NCBI GenBank assembly: GCA_016946835.1
Contig: JACVTC010000286.1
Coordinates: 1 to 59,733 of the forward strand
Origin: Neocallimastix lanati (nom. inval.)
Taxonomy: Eukaryota > Neocallimastigomycota > Neocallimastigomycetes > Neocallimastigales > Neocallimastigaceae
Length of the DNA stretch: 59,733 nt
Direction of reading: 5' to 3'
Shown here: positions 1 through 9,484 of the stretch, one piece after another
How positions within the stretch are numbered: position 1 is the stretch's first letter
How the letters are laid out: each line of letters starts with the position of its first letter
The notes under the pieces: model-generated
Told to the model about the DNA's origin: nothing
The model's input: the letters and a program-made list of their open reading frames with translations, nothing else
Databases searched by the model: none
Program-made: the position numbers and the translations under genes

Positions 1-222
1 TTATTATATTTGATATTAATAAAAGATTTTAATAAGAATATTTAATAATAATTTTTATTATATTTAATATTAATAAAGGAAATTTATAAGAATATTTAAT
101 AATAATTTTTATTATATTTAATATTAATAAAAGAAATTTATAAGAATATTTAATAATAATTTTTATTATATTTGATATTAATAAAAGATTTTAATAAGAA
201 TATTTAATAATAATTTTATTTT
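1..222. repeat. 54-bp AT-rich tandem repeat, about four copies
   Basis: The phrase aagaatatttaataataa recurs at about 34, 88, 142 and 196, giving a period of 54 bp. Copies differ by a few substitutions. The array runs into the window edge, so its full length is unknown. No coding potential is seen. The following stretch to 283 is unremarkable AT-rich DNA. Confidence 0.85.
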
Positions 223-283
223 ATTATTATTAAGAGTATTTAATAGGAAATACAAGGTATTTAGTGACACCCCGTATCATACT

Positions 284-765
284 TGTAAGAAATTACTTAT
301 AAAATTAATTATAAATAATTTCTTAACTACAAATTAACATTAATTATTGCTAATTAACATTAATTTGAGAAAATAAAATTAAATATAATTAAATAAATAT
401 AAAATAACATAAATAAATAATTATACTTAACTTAAACATAAGATAGAGTTTATTATAGAAAGTTTATAATAAACAATAACACAAAAGGAATAAAAGACAC
501 AAATATTTATAAAATATGTTTTATTAAAAGGGTTTTGTTTTATTAATTAATTATTTTATTTGAATTATTATTTATTATAAAAATTCTAAAATAATAACTC
601 TTGATTTCTCGAAGAGAACTCAAGAGAATCAAATATATATAAATTAATAATTAAATATTATTGGTTAAAATAAATACAATAATTTAATGTATTAAATTAA
701 TGTATTAAATAAGAAAGATAGATAAATTTTATAATAAAATAATAAATTTATCTAAGTTTCTTACA
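284..765. mobile_element. solo LTR, family L (482 bp)
   Basis: The segment starts TGTAAGAAA and ends TTTCTTACA, a perfect 9-bp terminal inverted repeat of the TG...CA type expected for an LTR. It is flanked on both sides by atact (279-283 and 766-770), a direct repeat that looks like a target-site duplication. No internal region or second copy is present, so it is read as a solo LTR left by LTR-LTR recombination. Orientation cannot be told. Confidence 0.7.
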
Positions 766-770
766 ATACT

Positions 771-1544
771 TAATTCAGAATGAACAAATAATACTAATTG
801 TGCTAGAATAATATAAATTATTCTAACCTTATAGATTATTCTATTCTATATAATTGGAACTTTCCAATATTCTTCAAATATTACTAAATAGAAATCTTAA
901 GTTAATAAATCACTAATTAACTTATAATTCCTTTTTGAATTATCGATCCGATTCCATTATAATGTATTAAAAATCTTTAGCCAAGAATATTGTCCTTGCC
1001 CACTTAATATATTAATATTATATTTCTTTTGTATTATGTTATATTGAAAATAATCAAATCTATTTAATTAGTTATTAAAATTTTCGTTATCAATTTAAAT
1101 TTATTTTTAATTACTAAATTTAACTAAACCACAATAAAATATTCTGTATAATCTCTTTATTTTTATTTTATATATATTAGTATTAAACTATTATTAAATA
1201 ATTAATAATTCAATAATATATAACTACTATTTATAACAATAATATTATTAACTAAAATAATAATTCAATTTCAATTTAAATGTTTTATTTATAAAAATAA
1301 TTAGTAATTAGTTTATTAAAAAAATAGTTAGGCTTTACAAATTTTAATTTGATAAAAAAATATAAATACATGTAATTTTAGTGAAATAAAATATAATCAA
1401 TAACTTTCTTTTTATAAAATAAATAATTATATTATTATTCTTTATAAATTTAAATAAATAAATATTGATTTTAAAACAAATTATTTTTTTTTATTGTAAT
1501 TTTATTATTTGTGTTAATTATTATTATATTCCTAAAATTATATG
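771..1544 (+). mobile_element. solo LTR of family B, first part (interrupted by El-1)
   Basis: Nearly identical to the LTRs at 57101-57890 and 57895-58683 and to the reverse complement of the El-3 and El-4 LTRs. It breaks after cctaaaattatatg, where El-1 is inserted, and resumes at 8377-8391. The whole solo LTR is flanked by tact (767-770 and 8392-8395), a 4-bp target-site duplication. Its first bases, taattcag, differ slightly from the family start taatacag. Confidence 0.85.
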
Positions 1545-2521
1545 TGTAAAATAAAATAATTATCAAGTCTAGGTTTGTGGCTATTCTAAAACTAACTTTA
1601 CTACACTAATAACACTATATCTTAAAACCTCTATTATTTAATTAATTATTTTCTTTTTTAATTTCTTTATTTATTTATTTTATTTATTAACTAATTTTCA
1701 ACAACCACTTAACTGGGTAACGCAGGGTCCTTTCCGGAGTTCCCACTAGCAGTTAAGGTTTTACAAACTATAATATAATTGTTTTATAAGAAAGTAACTA
1801 TTCTAATAATAGTTACGAAACTAATAATAAAATTTAAATTTTCCTATTCTATACGATTTTCCAACTATCGTTCAATAGTTGAAAAATTAACTCTTTTTAT
1901 ACTTTTTCAAAATAAAGTTTTAAATCAAAATAAATTTTAATAAATTACATAAACATATTATTTTATATTATCAATTACATTATTTAATAAATTACATGAA
2001 ATGTTATGAATTATTTTAATATAAATCCTATTTAAAACTATCTAATTTTTCTAAAATTTTCTATGAAGAAAATTTAGAGTTTAATTCATTAATTATATGA
2101 TTAAATATATTCTATCCATATATTTAATTTAAATTTTGCCAAGTTGTGAAAACCAATTTACTAAACCACAACTTGCTATTTTTATTTTTAGAATTTCTAT
2201 AATTTAAAAGACAAGTAAACAAAACGGCAAGTTTTTGTAAACAAACGGAAAAGGCAATATTCCTTTAATTATTTTAATTTAACTAATTAATGACTAATTA
2301 TTTTTTAATTTATGAAGTTTCGTGATTCAACTGAGTAATTGTTACGTAAATTCTCCAAATAATTTAGTCATAAATTTTTGAGAAAATTATTTAAATTAAT
2401 AATTTGGAATACATTTAAATTTATATTAAAAATTTGGAAAACATTTTTATCCACAATAATTTACATTACATTACATTTAAATACGTATTCAAATTATTAA
2501 ATATTTTACAAATATTTTACA
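1545..2521 (-). repeat. El-1 3' LTR
   Basis: In element sense it begins TGTAAAATATTT and ends ATTTTACA. It matches 7400-8376 almost base for base. The polypurine tract lies beside it on the pol side. Confidence 0.92.
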
Positions 2522-2531
2522 TGCCCCTCTG
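2522..2531 (-). other. El-1 polypurine tract
   Basis: In element sense the bases directly before the 3' LTR read ACAGAGGGGCA, a purine-rich tract suited to priming plus-strand DNA synthesis. Assigned by position and composition. Confidence 0.7.
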
Positions 2532-2554
2532 TTTAAGTCGAGCCCCTGAGCGAC

Positions 2555-5500
2555 TTATAATCTCGAAGGAACTCTATTAGTTCTATTGAACTCTTGAACT
2601 AATTGAGGATCGGAGATTTCTTCTTCAGACAACCAAGTGCATTCAGTAGCTGGAAGTCCTTTCCATAACATAAAGTAAAGAGGTTTATTGTTAACAACTT
2701 TAGCGGCAACAATCTTCAAAGGTTCCTTTCCTTCAGTATCAGTAGCGATCGAAGTAATTCGAGTATTAGTACTTGCACTTGATTCATCAAATTCTCTTTC
2801 ATTGTAAGGTTCTAGATTTGAAATATGGAAAACATTATGGCATTTAATAGTATCAGGTAATTCTAATTTATAAGAAACAGGACCGGTTTTTTCAATAATA
2901 TTAAATGGACCAAGTTTTCTGTTAGTCAATTTAGAAGGACCTTTTGGAAGTAAGTCTGGACGCTTTAACCAAACTTTATCACCTACTTTTAATTTTGGTC
3001 CTACAATTCTTAAGTGATCTGCATATCTCTTATATCTTTCCTTAGCTTTTTCTAAATTTTTCTTGAGGAATTGCATGTTTTTCCTTATTTGTTCAACATG
3101 GTCAATGGTACTTGTTCTTCTGCTATCAGCAGGTATAACTGGATTGAATTTTGGATTAAAACCATAATTTGAGAAGAATGGTGTCTGATTAGTCGATTGT
3201 TGTAATGTGTTATTATATGCGAATTCAGCATAAGGAAGAATGTCCATCCAGTTATTTTTTCTTTTGTTAATATAGCACCTTAAAAATTGTTCTAATATAC
3301 CATTAACTCGTTCAGTTTGACCATCTGTTTGAGGGTGATGTGCTGTTGACAAATTTTGACGAATATCTAATAGACTGCATAATCGTGTCCAAAATTCCGA
3401 GGTAAATTGAGAACCCCTATCCGAAACAATATCATCTGGAAGGCCGTGTAAGCGAAAGATTTCACGAAAGAAAACATCTGCAGCGATAACAGCGGTAGGA
3501 AGGTTTCTAAATGGGATAAAATGAGCTATTTTAGTTAATCTGTCTACTATAACCATAATTACTGATTTGTCTCTCGATTTAGGTAAATCAGTGATGAAAT
3601 CCATTGAAACATATGACCATGGTCTTTTTGGAGTAGGGAGCGGTTGAAGTAATCCATATGGTTTATGACGATCATCTTTAGCCTGACAACAAATCTTACA
3701 AGAAGCAATGTACCTTACGATATCATCCGTCATTCTGAACCAAACAAAATTTCTACTAATAACTTCTTTAGTTTTAAGAATTCCAAAGTGGCCTTGCACA
3801 GGATTATCATGGTGGATACCGATAATAATATCTTTCATCTTGTTAGGAACAAAGATAAGTCCTTTATAAAGAAGTAATCCATCCTCCTCAAGTTCGAAAT
3901 CTTTCATTTTACTTTTATATTTATTGTTAGTAGTCGATACTCCTTTCTTTACGCTAATTAATTCCTGGATAAATTTATCCTCTTTTGTATTCTTTATTAA
4001 TTCCTCTTTTAGTTGACCTTGGATTGAAGGGTATGAATTATTATCTAAGTCCATGATAGCGAAGCACGGGATTGAGTCTTCTTCATCCTCAATTTCTTTA
4101 TCTTCATAGTCTGGTCTTCTTGAAAAAGCATCTGGTTTTCCACCCTCTTTTCCTGGTCTATATTGCAATTTATAATCGAATCGTGACAAAAATAAATTCC
4201 ATCTAATTTGTCGTTGAGATAGAAGTTCTGGCTTACGAGGAAAAGTAAGATTTTTGTGATCTGTGAAAATTGTAAACTGGTGTTTTGAACCCTCAAGGTA
4301 ATGTCTCCATTCTTGTAATGCACACTTAACAGCTAAAAGTTCCTTGTCATAAATAGGGTAGTTTCTTTCAGATTTGGACAAACCTCTAGAATAATAACAG
4401 ATTGGATGTAACTCATTTGTATCCTTATTTCTTTGAGATAATACGGCACCAATTGCAAAATTACTTGCATCTGTCTCTACTATAAACGGTAATTCTGGAT
4501 CTGCATGAACAAGTATTGGTTCTTTTGTAAAGAGTTTCTTTAAAGTTTCGAATGCGACAGAACATTCTTCAGTCCATTCATATTTAACATCTTTTCTTGT
4601 TAAGTTGTGTAACGGCTTAGCAATTTTAGCAAAGTTTGGGATGAATCTTCGGTAGTAGTTGCATAAACCTATAAATGATTGTACTTCTTTGACTGTAGTT
4701 GGTATTGGCCATTCTAAGATAGACTTAACTTTATCCGGATCCATGGAAATTCTTTGATTGGATATTACGTGCCCCAAGAATGTTGTTTTCTGGACTTCAA
4801 ATTCACACTTACTTAATTTTGCATAAAGTCCACTTTCTTGCAAACGTTTAAGAATCTTCTTCACATGCACGCGATGTTCTTCTAGGGTGTTTGAGTATAT
4901 AAGTATATCATCAATATAAGCGAAAGCGAATTCATCTAAGTATTCCCCTAATACATCATTAATAAAGTGTTGGAAAGTAGCAGGTGCATTCTTTAATCCA
5001 AAGGGCATTACTCGGTATTCATAATGACCGTATCTTGTTCTGAAAGCGGTTTTATACTCATCTCCTTTACGAATTCTTACTAGATTATATGCTGATTTTA
5101 AATCTAACTTAGTAAAATACTTAGCTTCTCTCAATCTGTCAAAAAGCTCGGTGATTAAAGGGAGTGGATAGGAGTCCCTTATAGTATTTTCATTAAGTCT
5201 TCGATAATCGACACAAAGTCTTAAACTTCCATCCTTTTTTCTAACGAATAAAATTGGAGCACCAGCAGGAGATGTTGAAGGTCTAATGAAGCCTTTTTCT
5301 AAATTTTCTTTGATATATTCTTTTAAAGCTTCACGTTCTTCCTCCGTTAATGGATATAAAGGACCATAAAATAAGTCAACATCATCCTTTAATCTAATTT
5401 TACAGTCATACAACCGGTGAGGAGGTAATTTATCGCATTCTCTTTCATCAAATACACTTTTATATTCCTTATATTGTTCTAGAATCTCTTCTTTAACTTC

Positions 5501-7189
5501 ATCTTTTATATTAATTTTATTTCTATCTTGTTTTTCTCGATCAATACTAGTATTCCTTTTTACATTTTCACATTTTTCTCTAATAACACGTAAAACTTTA
5601 TCTTTACTTTCAGTTTTTGAAACACAATAAAATACATAATTTTCAATTTTATCTTTATTTAAATTTTTTCTTTTTAAACTCTTATTTTTCTTAACTAAGG
5701 CTTTTTTCATAACAGCCTTTTTACTACATACTTTACGAATATATGCTTTATTTTTTTCAATCTCTAAACTACTTTTAAAATCATCATTATCTAATCTAAT
5801 ACAATTATCTTTATTATTTTCAACCTTATAATTAATAATTTCTTTTGCTAATTGGATTTTATTCCTGCGTTCTTCTTCTTCTTTTCTTCTTTTTTCTTCA
5901 ACTCTTCTGGCAATTTCTTCGGCGGTAGCACAGCAGTTTCTTTTACAATACTGAGAACTGAATCTAATATTTCCGTGGTCAAATTCAATTGTTGGGCAGT
6001 GTTTCTTTAACCATGGATTTCCAAGGATAATGGGTATTCCTTCAGGTAAATCATAAATGTAAAAATTAATAGTTTCAGAATGCTGACCCATAACCATAGT
6101 TAAAGGAATGGTTTCATAGCGGATAATTCCATTTCCGTTAATACCTAAAACATTCTTTTCATAACGAAGACGTTGCATTGGAATACCATACCTGTCAACA
6201 ACTTTTCTATCAATTAAGTTAAGGTCAGATCCGGTATCTAAAATTGCCTTTAGGATTAATCCATCTCTGAACTTGATAGCTACATTGTAGGTGTGAGATA
6301 AACTCTTTTTACTAACAGTTATCTGTAATACCTTTTCTCTTCTCCGAATTTTCTCCTTTTGTTTAGGACAGTTAGACTTCAAATGATTAGTACTGTTGCA
6401 TATAAAACATTTCTTAATTCTTGACAATTTATTTGCTGGCGGCATTCCATAATTTCTTTCGGTATCTTGGTAATTAGTCCTGTAGCGGCTTGTTCCTAAA
6501 CTTCTGCTAAAAGGTCTAATTCTTCTCTGGTCTACATCCATGGGGTCATTTCCAAAAACACGACGGTCTTCTTCAGCGTTGGCAGATACCACATTAATTA
6601 GTTCGTTGAGTTTCCTGATCCTGGGATAGATCAATCTTGTTCTTTCTTTTGCTCTTGCTGGCAATCCATCAATAAAAAAGTGAATCTTGGCTTCATCATT
6701 AAAGGAGGAGTCTCTGGCTACCTTTTCGAACTGATCACAGTATTCGGCAAGAGAACGATAATGGTGGCTTTTTATCTTCGTAATCCTACTGTTGGCTACA
6801 TCGGTACTGGCACAGGTTTTATATCTTTCTTTTAATGCATTTATAAAGAGATCGTAACTTTGGAGCAAGGGGCTTTCTTCTTTACACAAGTCAGCATACC
6901 ATTCTGCAGCGGTTCCATCTAAGTAGCTGCTCACTACATCTATCTTGAATTCGTCATCTTCAATTGCTTCACCTTCTAAGTTATATTTGAAATATCTTGA
7001 AATTTGGCCTAAAAACGCTGACAGTTCGTTCCTTTTTCCTGAAAATACCTTAGGTTTTGGAATGAGGCGTGCCCTGGTATTGACGTGATTACCAGCCTCA
7101 TTTTCTACTTCCATAGAGCTGGCTTCAGAGACTGCGTCAAAGTCTCTCCTAACTCCTGGGTCTTGGTTGTTGATTCTCAAATACTCCAT
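2555..7189 (-). CDS. Gag-Pol polyprotein of a chromodomain Ty3/gypsy retrotransposon (1544 aa)
   Basis: One open frame encodes Gag, protease, reverse transcriptase, RNase H, integrase and a chromodomain. The start is taken at the ATG at 7187-7189 (MEYLRINN); the open frame runs 24 codons further up but only to a GTG. Visible, in approximate residues: retrotransposon gag domain 30-230; CCHC knuckle CFICNSTNHLKSNC near 259-273; aspartic protease ILDTGSD near 317, canonical; basic low-complexity linker near 430-560; RT with YIDDILIYS near 756; RNase H from about 860; integrase HHCC finger near 1123-1167; catalytic D, D, E near 1200, 1256 and 1293; GPF-type module KLGPFNI near 1410; chromodomain with MLWKGLPATECTWLSEEEI near 1500-1526. 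All catalytic motifs are intact and no frameshift separates gag from pol. Chromodomains of this group steer integration to particular chromatin; its target here is unknown. Confidence 0.95.
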   Translation of the reverse strand: MEYLRINNQDPGVRRDFDAVSEASSMEVENEAGNHVNTRARLIPKPKVFSGKRNELSAFLGQISRYFKYNLEGEAIEDDEFKIDVVSSYLDGTAAEWYADLCKEESPLLQSYDLFINALKERYKTCASTDVANSRITKIKSHHYRSLAEYCDQFEKVARDSSFNDEAKIHFFIDGLPARAKERTRLIYPRIRKLNELINVVSANAEEDRRVFGNDPMDVDQRRIRPFSRSLGTSRYRTNYQDTERNYGMPPANKLSRIKKCFICNSTNHLKSNCPKQKEKIRRREKVLQITVSKKSLSHTYNVAIKFRDGLILKAILDTGSDLNLIDRKVVDRYGIPMQRLRYEKNVLGINGNGIIRYETIPLTMVMGQHSETINFYIYDLPEGIPIILGNPWLKKHCPTIEFDHGNIRFSSQYCKRNCCATAEEIARRVEEKRRKEEEERRNKIQLAKEIINYKVENNKDNCIRLDNDDFKSSLEIEKNKAYIRKVCSKKAVMKKALVKKNKSLKRKNLNKDKIENYVFYCVSKTESKDKVLRVIREKCENVKRNTSIDREKQDRNKINIKDEVKEEILEQYKEYKSVFDERECDKLPPHRLYDCKIRLKDDVDLFYGPLYPLTEEEREALKEYIKENLEKGFIRPSTSPAGAPILFVRKKDGSLRLCVDYRRLNENTIRDSYPLPLITELFDRLREAKYFTKLDLKSAYNLVRIRKGDEYKTAFRTRYGHYEYRVMPFGLKNAPATFQHFINDVLGEYLDEFAFAYIDDILIYSNTLEEHRVHVKKILKRLQESGLYAKLSKCEFEVQKTTFLGHVISNQRISMDPDKVKSILEWPIPTTVKEVQSFIGLCNYYRRFIPNFAKIAKPLHNLTRKDVKYEWTEECSVAFETLKKLFTKEPILVHADPELPFIVETDASNFAIGAVLSQRNKDTNELHPICYYSRGLSKSERNYPIYDKELLAVKCALQEWRHYLEGSKHQFTIFTDHKNLTFPRKPELLSQRQIRWNLFLSRFDYKLQYRPGKEGGKPDAFSRRPDYEDKEIEDEEDSIPCFAIMDLDNNSYPSIQGQLKEELIKNTKEDKFIQELISVKKGVSTTNNKYKSKMKDFELEEDGLLLYKGLIFVPNKMKDIIIGIHHDNPVQGHFGILKTKEVISRNFVWFRMTDDIVRYIASCKICCQAKDDRHKPYGLLQPLPTPKRPWSYVSMDFITDLPKSRDKSVIMVIVDRLTKIAHFIPFRNLPTAVIAADVFFREIFRLHGLPDDIVSDRGSQFTSEFWTRLCSLLDIRQNLSTAHHPQTDGQTERVNGILEQFLRCYINKRKNNWMDILPYAEFAYNNTLQQSTNQTPFFSNYGFNPKFNPVIPADSRRTSTIDHVEQIRKNMQFLKKNLEKAKERYKRYADHLRIVGPKLKVGDKVWLKRPDLLPKGPSKLTNRKLGPFNIIEKTGPVSYKLELPDTIKCHNVFHISNLEPYNEREFDESSASTNTRITSIATDTEGKEPLKIVAAKVVNNKPLYFMLWKGLPATECTWLSEEEISDPQLVQEFNRTNRVPSRL

Positions 7190-7388
7190 TCTATTTATAA
7201 ACCTATTTTTATTACTAAACAATAAACTATATACTATACTATAACTAATTATTAAATCCACCTTTATTTACTATTACTAATTTTAAACTAAAATTTTTTT
7301 TTTTTTTTTTTTTTAAAAACTAAAACTAAAATTATTAACTATTCCTTATTTCTTAACAATGCCACAAAGGTAAACTTCTATTCTAAAG
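7190..7388 (-). other. El-1 short leader with poly(A) tract
   Basis: About 200 nt separate the primer site from the gag-pol ATG. In element sense the leader includes a run of about 22 A (T on the given strand, about 7292-7312). No structured block like those in El-2, El-6 and El-7 is visible. Confidence 0.6.
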
Positions 7389-7399
7389 AGTTGGAAAAT
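7389..7399 (-). other. El-1 self-complementary primer-binding site
   Basis: In element sense the 11 nt touching the 5' LTR are ATTTTCCAACT. They do not start TGG as a tRNA-type site would. They are the exact reverse complement of AGTTGGAAAAT inside the same LTR (7711-7721 and 1856-1866). This is the arrangement known for Tf1, where the mRNA 5' end folds back as primer. Confidence 0.75.
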
Positions 7400-8376
7400 T
7401 GTAAAATAAAATAATTATCAAGTCTAGGTTTGTGGCTATTCTAAACTAACTTTACTACACTAATAACACTATATCTTAAAACCTCTATTATTTAATTAAT
7501 TATTTTCTTTTTTAATTTCTTTTATTTATTTATTTTATTTATTAACTAATTTTCAACAACCACTTAACTGGGTAACGCAGGGTCCTTTCCGGAGTTCCCA
7601 CTAGCAGTTAAGGTTTTACAAACTATAATATAATTGTTTTATAAGAAAGTAACTATTCTAATAATAGTTACGAAACTAATAATAAAATTTAAATTTTCCT
7701 ATTCTATACGATTTTCCAACTATCGTTCAATAGTTGAAAAATTAACTCTTTTTATACTTTTTCAAAATAAAGTTTTAAATCAAAATAAATTTTAATAAAT
7801 TACATAAACATATTATTTTATATTATCAATTACATTATTTAATAAATTACATGAAATGTTATGAATTATTTTAATATAAATCCTATTTAAAACTATCTAA
7901 TTTTTCTAAAATTTTCTATGAAGAAAATTTAGAGTTTAATTCATTAATTATATGATTAAATATATTCTATCCATATATTTAATTTAAATTTTGCCAAGTT
8001 GTGAAAACCAATTTACTAAACCACAACTTGCTATTTTTATTTTTAGAATTTCTATAATTTAAAAGACAAGTAAACAAAACGGCAAGTTTTTGTAAACAAA
8101 CGGAAAAGGCAATATTCCTTTAATTATTTTAATTTAACTAATTAATGACTAATTATTTTTTAATTTATGAAGTTTCGTGATTCAACTGAGTAATTGTTAC
8201 GTAAATTCTCCAAATAATTTAGTCATAAATTTTTGAGAAAATTATTTAAATTAATAATTTGGAATACATTTAAATTTATATTAAAAATTTGGAAAACATT
8301 TTTATCCACAATAATTTACATTACATTACATTTAAATACGTATTCAAATTATTAAATATTTTACAAATATTTTACA
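7400..8376 (-). repeat. El-1 5' LTR
   Basis: 977 bp, TG...CA termini in element sense. It carries the inferred promoter (TATA at 7748-7756) and start site (7721), giving an R-U5 of about 322 nt. Confidence 0.92.
7721..7756 (-). promoter_or_regulatory. Predicted El-1 core promoter and transcription start
   Basis: If the mRNA begins with the self-primer AGTTGGAAAAT, the start is at 7721. A TATAAAAAG box lies at 7748-7756, about 27-35 nt upstream of that point, the usual TATA spacing. The two predictions were made independently and agree. No transcript data are available. Confidence 0.6.
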
Positions 8377-8391
8377 ATATGAACCATACCA
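8377..8391 (+). mobile_element. solo LTR of family B, last part
   Basis: The 15 bases atatgaaccatacca complete the solo LTR that starts at 771; the first five are also the duplicated El-1 target. It is followed by tact (8392-8395), matching the 4 bp before 771. Confidence 0.85.
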
Positions 8392-8396
8392 TACTT

Positions 8397-9461
8397 TGTT
8401 ATGGTTCGAGGAATTCAAAAAAAAAAAAAAAATTATATAATATTAAAACACAAAAAAAAAAATTTTATTCTTTCACAATAATTTTTATTTATTTATTATA
8501 TTTTTATTTTAATTTTTATTTTATTTTTATTATTATTTTTATTTATTTATTTTATTTTTATTTTATTTTTATTATTATTTTTATTTATTTATTTTATTTT
8601 TATTTTATTTTTATTATTATTTTTATTTATTTATTTTATTTTTATTTTATTTTTATTATTGTTTTTATTTATTTATTTTATTTTTATTTTATTTTTATTA
8701 TTATTTTTATTTATTTATTTTTTTCCCTCCCCTAAAAAGGGGTTCCAAGGTAGTCAATTTATATCTTTTTGAAGATATAAAAGTAGCAAAGCCTCTGGAA
8801 GTAGTTGAAGAGATGGAAAAACAATAGATTTTTAAATCTTATTGATTATTTCCTTATTGTAATAAATAGAAATTTTATTATTTCCTAATATTCAAATTAA
8901 CCAAAATAAATCTATAATATAAAAGATGCATTATAGATAAGAATTAAACAAAAAAAAAGAGAAGCAGTATTACAATAAAATTGAATACTTTAACTTAATT
9001 TTGATACTAATTTAATATGTAATCTTATATATTAATTTGAATGACATAATAGAAAATAAAATACATTTATTAATATATGAAAAATCTTTTACAATTTTAA
9101 ATACAGAAAATTTTATTTTATTTATTTCTTTCATTTCAATTATTTCTTAATTCGAAAGACAGAAATATTGATAAAGTTATTTAAGTTGTTTATATACAGG
9201 AATTATTCCTTATTTAGAAAAATAATACTAAAAGTAATTAGTACTATGTTATTGCTAAACTCTCATAAATTTAATTTACCTTTATAAGGAATGAACATAA
9301 ATTTAAATTAAATTTTATGTATAAACTTAAATTTTCAGATCAAATAATATAGTAAAATTATTAATGTAAAGAATACATAAATTTATTAATATTTTAAAAA
9401 TCACCTTGACTATATTAAAAGGTTTTTAATAAGAATCAATTTATTACTTCATTCTTTATCA
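8397..9461 (-). repeat. El-2 3' LTR with expanded 42-bp repeat
   Basis: 1065 bp, against 982 bp for the 5' copy. The difference is about two extra copies of a 42-bp T-rich unit (8490-8720) that happens to encode a repeating FYFIFIIIFIYL pattern. It is a repeat within an LTR and no gene is inferred. A short segment near 8728-8745 (ccctcccctaaaaagggg) could form a small hairpin. Confidence 0.88.
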
Positions 9462-9473
9462 CGATGCCCCCGC
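9462..9473 (-). other. El-2 polypurine tract
   Basis: In element sense AGCGGGGGCATCG directly precedes the 3' LTR. The GGGGGCATC core is shared by El-2, 3, 4, 5, 6 and 7 at the same position, which supports a role in plus-strand priming. Confidence 0.8.
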
Positions 9474-9484
9474 TAAGACTCAAG

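Larger units (their letters stand above)
1545..8376 (-). mobile_element. El-1: complete Ty3/gypsy chromovirus with Tf1-like self-priming
   Basis: Two 977-bp LTRs (1545-2521 and 7400-8376) enclose one Gag-Pol reading frame on the minus strand. The 5-bp repeat atatg flanks the element exactly (1540-1544 and 8377-8381), showing insertion into an older family B solo LTR about 15 bp from its end. The two LTRs differ only by single-base length changes, for example in A and T runs, so insertion is probably recent. It differs from the other elements here in having a chromodomain, a single fused ORF, a 5-bp target duplication and no tRNA-type primer site. Confidence 0.93.

Noticed and set aside
8289-8735. 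148-codon open frame with repeating FYFIFIIIFIYL
   Set aside because: It lies within the El-1/El-2 LTR boundary region and is produced by a 42-bp T-rich tandem repeat; the El-2 5' LTR has the same frame with fewer repeats.
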